Shown here: positions 1 through 11,188 of the stretch, piece by piece
Position numbering within the stretch: the first letter of the stretch is position 1
Layout: each line of letters opens with the position of its first letter
Source: Piliocolobus tephrosceles
Taxonomy: Eukaryota > Chordata > Mammalia > Primates > Cercopithecidae
NCBI RefSeq assembly: GCF_002776525.5
Contig: NC_045435.1
Location: forward strand, 128,479,027-128,543,026
DNA: 64,000 nt
Direction: 5' to 3'
Program-made: the position numbers and the translations under genes
The notes under the pieces: generated by a model
Database searches by the model: none
The model's input: the letters and a program-made list of their open reading frames with translations, nothing else
What the model was told of the DNA's origin: nothing

Positions 1-598
1 CCCCCCTCCCCATGATAGGCCCCAGTGTGTGATGTTCCCCTTCCCGAATCCAAGTGAACTCATTGTTCAGTTCCCACCTATGAGTGAGAACATGCGGTGT
101 TTGGTTTTCTCTTCTTGTGATAGTTTGCTAAGAATGATGGTTTCCAGCTGCATCCATGTCCCTACAAAGGACGCAAACTCATCCTTTTTTATGGCTGCAT
201 AGTATTCCATGGTGTATATGTGCCACATTTTCTTAATCCAGTCTGTCACTGATGGACATTTGGGTTGATTCCAAGTCTTTGCTAATGTGAATAATGCCGC
301 AGTAAACATACGTGTGCATGTGTCTTTGTAGTAGAATAATTTATAATCCTTTGGGTATATACCCAGTAGTGGGATGGCAGGGTCATATGGTACATCTAGT
401 TCTAGATCCTTGAGGAATTGCCATACTGTTTTCCATAATGATTGAACTAGTTTACAATCCCACCAACAGTGTAAAAGTGTTCCTATTTCTCCACATCCTC
501 TCCAACACCTGTTGTTTTCTGATTTTTTAATGATTGCCATTCAAACTGGTGTGAGATGGTATCTCCTTGTGGTTTTGATCTGCATTTCTCTGATGGCA

Positions 599-792
599 AG
601 TGATGATGAGCATTTTTTCATGTGTCTGTTGGCTGTATGAATGTCNNNNNNNNNNNNNNNNNNNNNNNNNNNNNNNNNNNNNNNNNNNNNNNNNNNNNNN
701 NNNNNNNNNNNNNNNNNNNNNNNNNNNNNNNNNNNNNNNNNNNNNAGTGATGATGAGCATTTTTTCATGTGTCTGTTGGCTGTATGAATGTC
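599..792. repeat. 47-bp direct duplication flanking the N gap (assembly artefact)
   Basis: Bases 599-645 and 746-792 are identical over 47 bp (starting agtgatgatgagc, ending ctgtatgaatgtc) and sit immediately on either side of the 100-N run. The L1 reading continues correctly if one copy and the Ns are removed. This is what an unmerged overlap between two contig ends looks like. The 147 extra bases happen to be a multiple of three, so the ORF2 frame is not shifted. Confidence 0.93.
646..745. other. Assembly gap, exactly 100 N
   Basis: Run of 100 N. A round 100 is a conventional placeholder for unknown length, and the identical 47-bp flanks suggest the true gap is zero or negative. Confidence 0.99.
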
Positions 793-1977
793 TTCTTTTG
801 AGAAATGTCTGTTCATATCCTTTCCCCACTTTTGGATGGGGTTGTTTGTTTTTTTCTTGTATATTTGTTTGAGTTCTTTGTAGATTCTGGAAATTAGCCC
901 TTTGTCAGATGAGTAGATTGCAAAAATTTTCTCCCATTCTGTAGGTTGCCTGTTCACTCTGATGGTAGTTTCTTTTGCTGTGCAGAAGCTCTTTAGTTTA
1001 ATGAGATCCCATTTGTCAATTTTGGCTTTTGCTGCCATTGCTTTTGGTGTTTTAGGCATGAAGTCCTTGCCCATGCCTATGTCCTGAATGGTACTACCTA
1101 GATTTTCTTCTAGGGTTTTTATGGCAATAGGTCTAATATTTAAGTCTCTAATCCATCTTGAATAAATTTTCGTATAAGGAGTAAGGAAAGGATCCAGTTT
1201 CAGCTTTCTACTTATGGCTAGCCAATTTTCCCAGCACCATTTATTAAATAGGGAATCCTTTCCTCATTTCCTGTTTCTCTCAGGTTTCTCAAAGATCAGA
1301 TGGCTGTAGATGTGTGGTATTATTTCTGAGGACTCTGTTCTGTTCCATTGGTCTATATCTCTGTTTTGGTACCAGTACCATGCTGTTTTGGTTACTGTAG
1401 CCTTGTAGTATAGTTTGAAGTCAGGTAGCGTGACGCCTCCAGCTTTGTCCTTTTGACTTAGGATTGTCTTGGCAATGGGGGTCTTGTTTGGTTCCATATG
1501 AACTTTAAAGCCGTTTTTTTCCAATTCTGTGAAGAAGCTCATTGGTAGCTTGATGGGGATGGCATTGAATCTATAAATAACCTTGGGCAGTATCGCCATT
1601 TTCATGATATTGATTCTTCCTATCCATGAGCATGGTATGTTCTTCCATTTGTTTGTGTCCTTTTTGATTTCACTGAGCAGTGGTTTGTAGTTCTCCTTGA
1701 AGAGGTCCTTTACATCCCTTGTAAGTTGGATTCCTAGGTATTTGATTCTCTTTGAAGCAATTGTGAATGGAAGTTCATTCCTGATTTGGCTGTCTGTTTG
1801 TCTGTTACTGGTGTATAAGAATGCTTGTGATTTTTGCACATTAATTTTGTATCCTGAGACTTTGCTGAAGTTGCTTGTCAGCTTAAGAAGATTTTGGGCT
1901 GAGACGATGGGGTTTTCTAAGTATACAATCATGTGATCTGCAAACAGGGACAATTTGTCTTCTTCTTTTCCTAACTG

Positions 1978-3957
1978 CTATCTGTTTCTTAAAAACGGTT
2001 TCCCCGATGCTGTATGAGAAGAGAGGTAGAACACTGTGAGTGGAATGCCCACGTCACAAAGCAGTTCCTCAGAAAGCTCCTCTCCAGTTTCGGTTTGAAT
2101 ATATTTCCTTTTTCACTGTAACCCGCAAAGTGGTCCCGAATGTCCCATCACATGCTAAACATATGCAGGGTTATAAAACTACTCAACGTAAAGAGAAGCT
2201 TAACTAAGCGAGTTGAATTACGACAGAGTAGATTCACAGAAAGCTTCCTTCTGGATTTTACCTGAGGATATTTCTTTCTCCATATTCCAAGGATTGTTCC
2301 CAAATGTCCTTCCTCAGATTCCACAGAAACAGTGATTTCAAGCTGCTCAATTGAAGGAATGGTTTAACTCTAAGAGACGAATACACACATTGCAAAGCAG
2401 TCGCTGAGAACGTTGCTCTGCAACTTTCATCGCAAGGTGTTTCCTCACTCACCACAAGCATCCAGGCTTCACTAAGTATCCCTTCACAGATTCTTCAAAG
2501 ACAGAGTTTTGAAACTTGGAAACATAGAGTAAGCATTTACACTGTGTAGTGAATGCACATATCATAGAGCAGATTCTTGGAACGCTTCTTCCTCGATTTT
2601 ATTTCAGTATATTTCACTATTCGCCATAGTCCTCAATGTGAACTGAAATATCACTTTTTCTGTTTCACAAGTACAGTGTTCAAATACTGCCTTGTGAGAA
2701 AAGAGGTATCACTCCCTGAGTGGAATGCGTACATCACAAAGTAGTTTCTCAGAAAACTTCTATCCAGTTTTTATCTGAAGATATCTCCTCTTTCACCATA
2801 GGCCTGAATGTGCTCCCAAATGTCCCTTCGTGGATCCGTGCCTTAAAGAGTTTCCAAAATGCGTAACATAAGAAAAGTTTTAACTATGCAAGATGAGTAA
2901 ATATATCTAACAAAAAGCAGTTTCACTGAAATTTTCTTTCTAGTTTTTCTCTGAGGATATTTCCTTTTCCATCATAGCCCTCCTTATACTTTCGAATGTC
3001 TCTTGGTAGCTTTTTCTCCAAAAGAGATTCCAGAATCCTATATGCGAAGAAGGGTATATTTCTGTGAGTGGAAAGCACATGTCAGAAAGCAGTTCCTAAG
3101 AAAGCTACGCTTCAGTTTCTATTTAAAGACGTTTCCTTTCTGACTGTAAGCCTCAAAGCATTCCAGAATAACCCTTTGCAGTCTAAACAAAGACAGTGTT
3201 ATGATCCTGCTCTATGAAAAGAGAAGGTTAACGGTGTGAGTAGAATTCACGTGACACAGAGGAGTTTCACAGAAATCTTCCTTCTGGTTTTCTCTGAGGT
3301 TACTTCTTTTTCAAGATATTCTAAAGAGCATTTCCAGATATCCTTTCTCAGATTCCATCAAAACAGTGATTTCAAATTGCTCAATCCAAAGAATCATATA
3401 ACACTATGAGATGAATGCAAACATCACAAAAGAGTTGCACGGAAAGATTCTCTCAGATTTTTGATGGAACGCATTTCCTTGCTTGACACCGGATTCCGGT
3501 TGCCACTTACTATCCCTTCGTAGGACCCTCAAAGACCGTCTTTCAAACTGGGGTATATAGAGGGAGGTTTAACCCTGTGAAAAGAATGGACATGTCAGAG
3601 AGCATCTTTTTCGATTGCTTCTATCTATTTTTTGTTGGGCAACATTTGACTTTTTGCTGTAGTCTTCAATGTGCTCTGCATATCACTCTTTTGGTTTTAC
3701 AGGAATAGAGTTCAAACTGTGCCTTATGAGAAGAAAGTTATAGCTGACTGCACATCACCAAGCAGTTTCTTAGAAAACTTCTCTCCAGTTTTTATCTGAC
3801 TATTTTTCCTATTTCACCGTAGACCCAAAAGTGATCCCAAATATCCCATTGTGAATACATCCATGAGGGAGTTTCCAATCTGTGCAATGTAAAGAAAGCT
3901 TCAGGTATGTAAGATGATTAAACATAGCAAAAAGCAGATTTACAGAAAGCTTCTTTC
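1978..3957 (+). repeat. Alphoid HOR copy A1 (monomers 2 partial to 13)
   Basis: Begins inside monomer 2 directly at the L1 junction, then monomers 3 to 13 in order (starts near 2086, 2251, 2420, 2592, 2764, 2942, 3111, 3279, 3446, 3630, 3785). Monomer 11 carries private variants (gacaccggattccggttgcc, tttgttgggcaacatttgac) shared with the copy at 53.4-53.66 kb, which marks the two as close relatives. Confidence 0.9.
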
Positions 3958-6186
3958 CAGTTTTTTTCTGAAGACATTTCAATATTCACCATAGGCCGCA
4001 ATGTGCTCTTGAAGGTCCCTTCGTGGATACGTCCATTACAGTTTCCATGGTGAGTAATGTAAAGAAAGCTTTACCTATGTGAGATGATTAAACATATCAC
4101 AGATTAGTTTTCTGGAAAACTTCTTTCCAGTTTTTGTCTGAGGCTATTTCCCTTTTCACCATCAGCATCAACATGCTCCCGAGTATCACTTGCTACCTGT
4201 TTCTCCAAAAGGGTTTCCCGATGCTGTATGAGAAGAGAGGTATAACACTGTGACTGGAATGCGCACGTCACAAAGCAGTTCCTCAGAAAGCTTCTCTCCA
4301 GTTTCACTCTAAGCATATTTCCTTTTTCACTGTTAGCCTCAAAGTGCTCGTGAATATCCCATCACATGCTAAACATACATACAGCTAGAAAACTGCTCAA
4401 TGAAAAGTGATGCTTCTCTGAGTGAGAGGAATTAAGACGCCACAGAGAAATTTCACAGAAAGCTTCCTTCTGGATATTACCTGAGGATATTTCTTTCTCC
4501 ATATTCTAAAGACCGTTCCCAAATTTCCTTCCTTATTTTCCACAAAAGCAGTGATTTCAAGCTGCTCGATCCAAAGAATGGTTTAATGCTCTGAGACGAG
4601 TAAACACATCACAAAGCAGTTGCTCGGAACATTTCTCTGTAGTTTTCATGGGAACAAGATTCCTCGCTCATCACAAGCCACTGAGCATCACTAAATATCC
4701 CTTCACAGATCCTTCAAAGACAGAGTTTCGAAAATGGGCAACATAGAGTGAGCACTAACCCTGTTAATTGAAGGCACATATCAGAGAGCAGATTCTTGGA
4801 ACGCTTCTTCCTCAATTTTATTTCAGTGTAGTTCACTATTCGCCATAGTCCTCAAAGCGTTCTAAAATATCACTCTTTCAGTTTCAGAGTATCAGTGTTC
4901 AAACACTGCCTTGTGAGAAAAGAGGTATAACTCCCTGAGTGAAATGCATACATCACAAAGTAGTTTCTCAGAAAGCTTCTATCAAGGTTTTATCTGAAGA
5001 TATCTCCTCTTTCACTGTAGGCCTCAATGTGCTCCCGAAAGTCCCTTCGCAGAGCTGTGCATGACGGAGTTTCCAAACTGCATAATATAATTAGTTTTAA
5101 CTATTCTAGGTGAATAAATATATCTAACACAAAGCAGTTTCACAGAAATCTTCTTTCCAGTTTTTGTGTGAGGATATTTCCTTTTTCACCACAGTCGTTG
5201 CTATACTCCCTAATATCTCTTGGTACCTTTTTCTCCAAAAGGGATTCCAGGATCCTCTAGGAGAAGAAACCTATATTTCTGTGAGTACAATGCACACGTC
5301 ACAAAGCAGCTCCTCAGAGAGCTTCTCTCCAGTTTCTATCTGAAGACGTTTCCTTTCTCACATTAAGACTCAAAGCCCTCCAGAATATCCCTTCGCAGAC
5401 TAAACCAAAACAGAGTTATGATACAGCTCCATTAAAAGAGAAGCTTAATTGTGTGAGTGGAATTCATGTGACACAGAGCAGTTTCACAGAAAGCTTGCTT
5501 CTGTTTTCTCTCTGAGATTATTTCTTTTTCAGGATATTCTAAAGAGCATTTCCAAATGTTATTTCTCATATTCCACTTGAAGAGTGATTTCAAACTGCTC
5601 GATCCAAAGAATGATTTAACTCTATGACATGAATACAAACATCACAAATGAGTTGCAGAGAAAGCTTCTCTCCGATTTTCGATGGAAGACTTTTCCTATC
5701 CTCACTCACGCCTCCGGTCTCCACTTACTATCCCTTTGCAGAACCCTCAAAGACCGACTTTCAAAATGGGAAATGTAGAGTGAGATTTAACCCTGTGAAT
5801 AGAATGGACATGTCAGAGAACATTTTCTTTGAGTGCTTCTTTCTGTTTTTTATTGGACGACATTTCCCTTTTTGCCATAGCCTTCAATGTGCTCCGAATA
5901 TCACTTTTTTGGTTTTAGAGGAACAATGTTCAAGCTGTGCCTTATGAGAAGACAGTTATAAGTCCGTGAGTGGAATGCGCACATCATCAAGCCATTTCTA
6001 AGAAAGTTTCTCTTCAGTATTTTTTTTACAATATTTCCTATTTCACCATAGGCCTGAATGTGATCCCAAATATCCCTTCGCGGATCCATCCACGAGGGAG
6101 GTGCCAAGCTGTGTAATGTAAAGAAAGCTTCGTCTATCTGAGATGAATAAACGTATCAAAAAGCATATTCACAGAAATCTTCTTTC
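3958..6186 (+). repeat. Alphoid HOR copy A2, complete 13-mer (reference unit)
   Basis: An intact 2229-bp unit used here as the reference. Monomers 1-13 start at 3958, 4128, 4299, 4470, 4640, 4812, 4984, 5158, 5330, 5501, 5672, 5844 and 6015; each is 170-174 bp. Monomers 1, 7 and 13 share the cagtttttatctga opening. Monomers 3 and 9 share gctcaatgaaaagaga and cagtttcacagaaagcttcc. Monomers 4 and 10 share the acagtgatttcaa core, and 6 and 12 share the acagtgttcaaac core. This indicates a 6+6+1 internal structure. Confidence 0.92.
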
Positions 6187-7533
6187 CAGTTTTTACCTGA
6201 AGATATTTCCTTTTTCACCAGAGTCCAGAATGTGCCCCTGAAGATCCCTTCGTGGATCCGTCCATGACAGTTTCCAAGCTCTATAATGTAAAGAAAGCTT
6301 TATCTATGTGAGATGATTACACATATCACAGAGTAGGTTCCTAGAAAGCTTCTTTCCACTTTTTGTCTCAGGATATTTCTGTTTTCACCATTGGCATCAA
6401 GATTCTCCCAAATACCACTTGGTACCTGTTTCTTGAACAGGGTTTCGTGACGCTGTATGAGGAGAAAGGTATAACACAGTGACTAGAATGCACACATCAC
6501 AAAAGAGTTCCGTGGAAAGCTTCCCTCCAGTTTCTGTCTGATCATATTTACTATTTCACCATTAGCCTCAGAGTGCTCCAGAATATCCCATCACACGCGA
6601 AACATACACAAGGCAAGAAAACTGCACAATGAAGAGAGGCTTATCTGAGTGAGAGGAATTAAGATGACACAGAGCAGTTTCACAGAAAGCTTCCTACTGG
6701 ATTTTACCTGAGGATATTTCTTTCTGCATATTCTAAGGATATTCTTACTCAGATTCCACAAAAATAGTGATTTCAAGCTGCTCAATCCAAAGAATATTTT
6801 AACTCTTTGAGATGAATACACACATCGCCAAGTAGTTGCTCAGAAAGTTTTGCTGCTGGTTTCATCGGAAGACATTTACTCTCTCACCACAAGCTTCCGG
6901 ACGTCACTAAATATCCCTTCACAGATCCTTCAAAGATAGAGTTTTGAAACTGGGCAACATAGAGTAAGCATTAACTCTGTGAAGTGAATGCACATATCAG
7001 AGAGCAGATTCTTGGAATGCTTCTTCCTCGATTTTATTTCAGTATATTTCACTATTCGCCACAATCCTCAATGTGATCCAAAATATCACTTTTCGGTTTC
7101 ACAGGAACAGTGTTCAAACACTGCCTTGTGAGAAAAGAGGTATAACTCCCTGAGTGGAATGCATACATCACAAAGTAGTTTCTCAGAAAGCTGCTATCCA
7201 GTTTTTGTCTGACGATATCTCCTCTTTCACCATGAAAGGGCACAGGATGCAAGCCCACTCCACCCTGTTGCTAAACCTTTGTCCTGCTCTCACAAACATA
7301 TTGTAAAGATGTTGTAAGTTCCTGTTTTTCTGTGGCATGGCAGAGTCACAGGATGCGTTTAAGTATTACCTGCTAAACCCGTTGTGAAACCTGTCACAAT
7401 ATGATTAACTGCCTTTGTGTGAGACTGCTTTCCCGCCTCAGGTTTGCGAAAACAAGCCCTGCCCTGTCCTGCGAGCCCCTGATAAACGTCATCAGAGTTT
7501 CAAAATTAACGGAAATATCAGAAATGGCGGGAA

Positions 7534-7577
7534 CCAATCATAATAAGCCGAATCGCCTTGTTCAAATATCAGCCAAT
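7534..7577 (+). promoter_or_regulatory. Paired CCAAT boxes in the LTR U3
   Basis: CCAAT occurs at 7534-7538 (gaaccaatca) and 7573-7577 (agccaatcat), about 50-90 bp upstream of the TATA box. This is the usual placement for NF-Y sites in retroviral U3 promoters. Function is inferred from position only. Confidence 0.6.
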
Positions 7578-7623
7578 CATGCATCCAGTTTGTACAATGA
7601 CTCTGTGCCTGTTTACCCCAGAC

Positions 7624-7630
7624 TATATAA
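7624..7630 (+). promoter_or_regulatory. TATA box of the LTR promoter
   Basis: The sequence tatataa lies 47-51 bp downstream of the second CCAAT box. Transcription, and hence the R region, would start about 25-30 bp further on, near 7655. Activity in this satellite context is unknown. Confidence 0.65.
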
Positions 7631-7709
7631 CACTGTCCTGAGCCCAGTTGGGGAGCTCTCCTGCCCGGCTCGTTTCACTAGTGAGTGAGAGCTCCAGGTT
7701 CGAACCTGT

Positions 7710-7715
7710 AATAAA
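7710..7715 (+). terminator. LTR polyadenylation signal AATAAA
   Basis: Canonical aataaa in the context gtaataaagatcc, about 85 bp downstream of the TATA box, which fits the R region of a gammaretroviral LTR. A second aataaa at about 7766-7771 lies in the presumed U5 and is probably not used. Confidence 0.65.
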
Positions 7716-8961
7716 GATCCTTGCTGCTTGGCTTTGACTCTGGACTCTGGTGGTCTTCTTCAGGGAATAAACGGTCTGGGTATAACAACTGTAGGCCTGA
7801 ATGTGCTCCCGAATGTAACTTCGTGGATCTGTGCATGACGGAGTTACAAAACTGCATAATAAAATTAAAGTTTTAACAACGGGAGACAAATAAATATATC
7901 TAACATACAGCAGTTTCACAGAAATCTTCTTTCCGATTTTTGTCTGAGGATATTTCCTTTTACACCATAGTCATCACTATTCTCCTGAATATCTCCTCTT
8001 AGCTTTTTCTCCAAAAGGGATTGCAGAATCCTCTAAGAGAAGAAACCTATATTTCTAAGAGTGGAATGCACACATCACAAAGCAGCTCCTCAGAAATATT
8101 CTCTCCAGTTTCTATCCGAAGAAGTTTCCTTTCTCACCATAAGCCTCAAAGCCCTCCAGAATATCCCTTCGCAGAATAAACAAAAACAGTGTTATGATAC
8201 AGCTCAATGAAAAGAGAAACTTATCTGGGTCAGCGGAATTCACGTGACACAGAGCAGGTTCACAGAAATCTTCCTTCCGGTTTATCTCTGAGGTCATTTG
8301 TGTTTCAGGAAATTCTAAAGAGCGTTTCCAAATGTCCTTTCTCAGATTCCACAGAAACAGTGATTTCAAACTGCTCAATCCAAAGAATGATTTAACAATA
8401 TGAGATGAATACAAACATTACAAAGAGTTGTGTAGAAAGCTTCTCTCCGATTTTCGATGGAAGACATTTCCTTGCCTCACACAGGCCTCAGGTCACCACT
8501 TAGTATACCTTCGCAGAAACCTCAAAGACCGACTTTCTAACTGGGAAATGTAGAGTAAGCTTTAACCCTGTGAAAAGAATGGACATATTAGAGAGCAGTT
8601 TCTTCGAGCGCTTCCTTCTGTTTTTCATTGGACGACATTTCACTTTTTGCCATAGTCTTCAATGTGCTCCGAATATCACTCTTTTGGTTTTACAGGAACA
8701 GTGTTCAAACTGTGATTTATGAGAAGAAAATTATAACTCCCTGAGTGGGAAGCACACATCACCAAGCAGTTTGTCAGAAAGCCTCTCACCAGTTTTTATC
8801 TGACTATGTTTCCTATTTCACCACAGGCCCGAATATGATCCCAAATATCCCTTCTCAGATCCATCCACGAGGGAGTTTCCATGCTGCCTAATGTAAAGAA
8901 AGCTTCATCTATGTGGGATGAATAAACATAACAATAAGCAGATTCACAGAATGCTTCTTTC

Positions 8962-11188
8962 CAGTTTTTACCTGAAGATATATCCTTTTTCAACATCGTC
9001 CAGCATGTGCTCCCAACAGTCCCTTCATGGATCCGTCCAAGACAGTTTCCATGCTGCGTAATGTAAAGAAAGCTTTATCTATGTGCGATTATTACTCATA
9101 TCACAGAGTAGTTTCCTAGAAAGCTTCTTTGCAGTTTTTGTCTGACGCTATTTCCGTTTTCACCATCGGCATCAACCTGCTCCCGAATATCACTTGGTAC
9201 CTGTTACTCCAAAAGGGTTTCCCTGATGCTGTTTTAGAAGAGAGGTATAACACTGTGACTGAAATGCACACGTTGTAATGCCGTTCCTCGGAAAGCTTCT
9301 CTCCAGTTTCGGTCTGAACATATTTCCTTTTACACCGTTAGCCTCAAAGTGCTCCCGAATATCGCATCACATGCTAAACATACACAGGGATAGAAAACTG
9401 TTCAATGAAAAGAGAGGCTTATCAGAATGAGAAAATTAAGACGACACAGAGCAGTTTCACAGAAAGCTTCCTTCTGGATTTTACCTGAGGATATTTCTTT
9501 CTCCATATTCTAAGGATCGTTCCCAAATGCCTTTCCTCAGATTCCACAGAAACAGTGATTTCAAGCTGCTCAATCAACAGAACGGTTTAATGGTATGAGA
9601 CAAATACGCAGATCCCAAAGCAGCTGCTCAGAAAGTTTCTCTGCAGGTTTCATCTGAAGACGTTTCCTTGCTCGCCAAAAGCCTCTGGGCGTCACTAAAT
9701 ATAGCTTCACAGATTCTTTGAAGACAGAGTTTTGAAACTGGGCAACAAATAGTAAGCATTAACACAGTGAAGTGAATGCACATATCAAAGAGCAGATTCT
9801 TGAAACGCTTCTTCCTCGAATTTATTTCAGTATATTTCACTATTCGCCATAGTCCTCGATGCGTGTCGAAATATCACTTTTTCGGTTTCACAGGAACAGT
9901 GTTCAAACATTGCCTTGTGAGAAAAGAGGTATAACTCCTAGAGTGGAATGCATACATCACAAAGCAGTTTCTCAGAAAGCTTCTATCCAGTTTTATCTGA
10001 AGTTTTCTCCTCTTTTACCATAGGCCTGAATGTGCTCCCTAATTTCCCTTCATGAATCCATGCATTAAGGAGTTTCCAAACTGCATAATAAAAGAAAAGT
10101 TTTAACTATGCAAGATGAATAAATATATCTAACACAAAGCAGTTTCACAGAAATCTTCTTTCTAGCATTTGTCTGAGGATATTTCCTTTTTCACCATAGC
10201 CGTCCTTATACCCCTGAATGTCTTTGGGTAGCTCTTTCTCCAAAAGGGATTCTGGAATCCTCTAGGAGAGGAAAGGTATATTTCTGACAGTGGAATGCAC
10301 ATGTCACAAAGCAGCTCCTCGGAAAGCTTTTCTCCAGTTTCTATTTGAAGTCGTTTCCTTTCTCACCATAAGCCTCAAAGCACTCCTGAATATCTCTTCG
10401 CAAACTAAAGAAAAACATTGTTATAATACTGCTCAATGAAAAGTGTAGCTTAACTGTGTGAGCGGAATTCACGTGACACAGAGCAGTTTCACAAAGGGCT
10501 GCCTTCTGCTTTCTCTCTCAGGTTATTTCTTTTTCAGCATATTCTAAAGAGCGTTTCCAAATGATCTTTCTCAGATACCACAGAAACAGTGATTTGAAAC
10601 TTCTCATTCCAAAGAATGATTTAACTCTATGAGATGAATAAAAACATCACAAAACAGTTGCACAGAAAGCTTCTCTCCAATTTTCGATGGAAGACATTTC
10701 CTTGCTCGATGCAGGAATCCGGTTGCCACTTAGTATCTCTTCGCAGAACCCTCAAGTCTGACTTTCCAACTGAGAAACGTAGAGGAAGCTTTAACCCTGT
10801 GAAAAGAATGGACATGTCAGAGAGCAGTTTCTTGAGTGCTTCTTTCTCTTTTTTATTGGACGACATTTCACTTTTTGCCTTAGTCTTGAATGTGCTCCAA
10901 ATACCACTCTTTTGGTTTTACTGGAAGAGTGCACAATCTCTGCCTTATGAGAAGAAAGTTACACCTCCCTGAGTGGAATGCTCACATCATGAAGCAGTTT
11001 CTCAGAAAGCTTCTCTCCAGTTTTTATCTGACTCTATTTGCTATTTCTCCATAGGCCCAAATGTGATCGGAAGTATCCCTTCATGGATGCCTCTACGAGG
11101 GAGTTTCCAAGCTGTGTAATGTAAAGAAAACTTCATCTATGGAGATGAATAAACATAGCAAAAAGCAGATTCACAGAAAGCTTCTTTC
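8962..11188 (+). repeat. Alphoid HOR copy A4, complete 13-mer
   Basis: All thirteen monomers in 2227 bp. It carries private variants shared with copy C5 (49504-51727): a monomer 4 reading caatcaacagaa, a monomer 6 with ctcctagagtgg, a monomer 7 with ctcctcttttacca, and a monomer 8 with gtctttgggtagctc and ggagaggaaagg. The two are the closest pair I found in the same orientation. Confidence 0.9.
10183..10199 (+). promoter_or_regulatory. pJ-alpha (A-type) box in alphoid monomer 8, exact match
   Basis: The 17 bases ttcctttttcaccatag match the published pJ-alpha motif TTCCTTTTYCACCRTAG exactly. Other exact copies lie at 14769-14785, 16114-16130 and 17315-17331, with near-matches at the same place in most monomers. 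In alpha satellite this position holds either the A-type (pJ-alpha) or the B-type (CENP-B) box. The motif shows that these are A-type monomers; protein binding is not shown by sequence. Confidence 0.75.

Larger units (their letters stand above)
1..1977 (-). mobile_element. LINE-1 fragment, antisense, 5'-truncated, 3' end outside window
   Basis: The reverse strand reads as the 3' portion of a primate L1. It holds the C-terminal part of ORF2, ending in the usual SLIGGN and a stop at 67-69, then the beginning of the 3' UTR (bases 66 to 1). The element's 5' end is at about 1977, where L1 sequence (ttttcctaactg) gives way directly to alphoid monomer 2, so it is a truncated insertion in the satellite. 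Its poly-A tail and the outer target duplication lie left of the window, so insertion hallmarks cannot be checked. The ORF2 frame is broken by two in-frame stops. A 100-N assembly gap lies inside at 646-745. Confidence 0.97.
67..1977 (-). pseudogene. L1 ORF2 C-terminal remnant (reverse transcriptase and C-terminal region), inactive
   Basis: ORF2p is the L1 endonuclease and reverse transcriptase; only its C-terminal portion remains. The segments 1953-1264, 1074-541 and 540-67 are all in one frame on the minus strand, interrupted by TGA at 1264-1266 (a Trp codon in intact copies, in the K-W-G-K-D context) and TGA at 541-543 (an Arg codon, after RYHLTPV). The first residues contain the RT catalytic motif as FADH instead of FADD: the second aspartate codon is CAC at about 1934-1936. 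The N-terminal endonuclease and most of the RT fingers are absent. The C-terminal CCHC-like region (CWRGCGE, HCWWDC) is recognisable. Truncation, stops and the lost catalytic Asp make this a dead copy. Confidence 0.95.
7233..7787 (+). mobile_element. Solo LTR of an endogenous retrovirus, probably class I (gammaretrovirus-like)
   Basis: A 555-bp non-satellite insertion beginning tgaaag and ending taaca, giving the TG...CA ends of an LTR. Internal landmarks are in the right order for U3-R-U5 on the plus strand: a GC-type motif (cccgcctc, 7432), two CCAAT boxes (7534 and 7573), a TATA box (7624), a polyadenylation signal (7710) and a T-rich U5. No primer-binding site, gag, pol or env sequence follows; satellite resumes at once, so this is a solo LTR left by LTR-LTR recombination. 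I do not recognise the family. Primate gammaretroviral LTRs such as PtERV-like or baboon-virus-like ones would be the first to compare. A 95-codon frame inside it is not a gene. Confidence 0.85.
7229..7791. repeat. 4-bp target-site duplication of the solo LTR (acca / actg)
   Basis: The four bases before the LTR (7229-7232) are acca and the four after it (7788-7791) are actg. Other copies of this satellite position read ttcaccgtagg, so the original target was very likely accg. One copy changed G to A and the other C to T, both expected CpG decay products. A 4-bp duplication is typical of gammaretrovirus-like (class I) elements. Confidence 0.7.
6187..8961 (+). repeat. Alphoid HOR copy A3, interrupted by solo LTR
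   Basis: Thirteen monomers in the usual order. The unit is 2775 bp long because the 555-bp LTR at 7233-7787 is inserted in monomer 7, between tttcacc and gtagg; without it the length is 2220 bp. Monomer 4 has a small internal loss near 6740, where the stretch corresponding to cgttcccaaatg is missing. Confidence 0.92.

Noticed and set aside
527..872. Apparent tandem duplication within the L1
   Set aside because: The second copy starts exactly at the edge of a 100-N gap, so it is better explained by contig overlap than by biology.
7401..7688. 95-codon frame inside the solo LTR
   Set aside because: It covers the U3 promoter and TATA region of an LTR and has no similarity I recognise to a viral protein.
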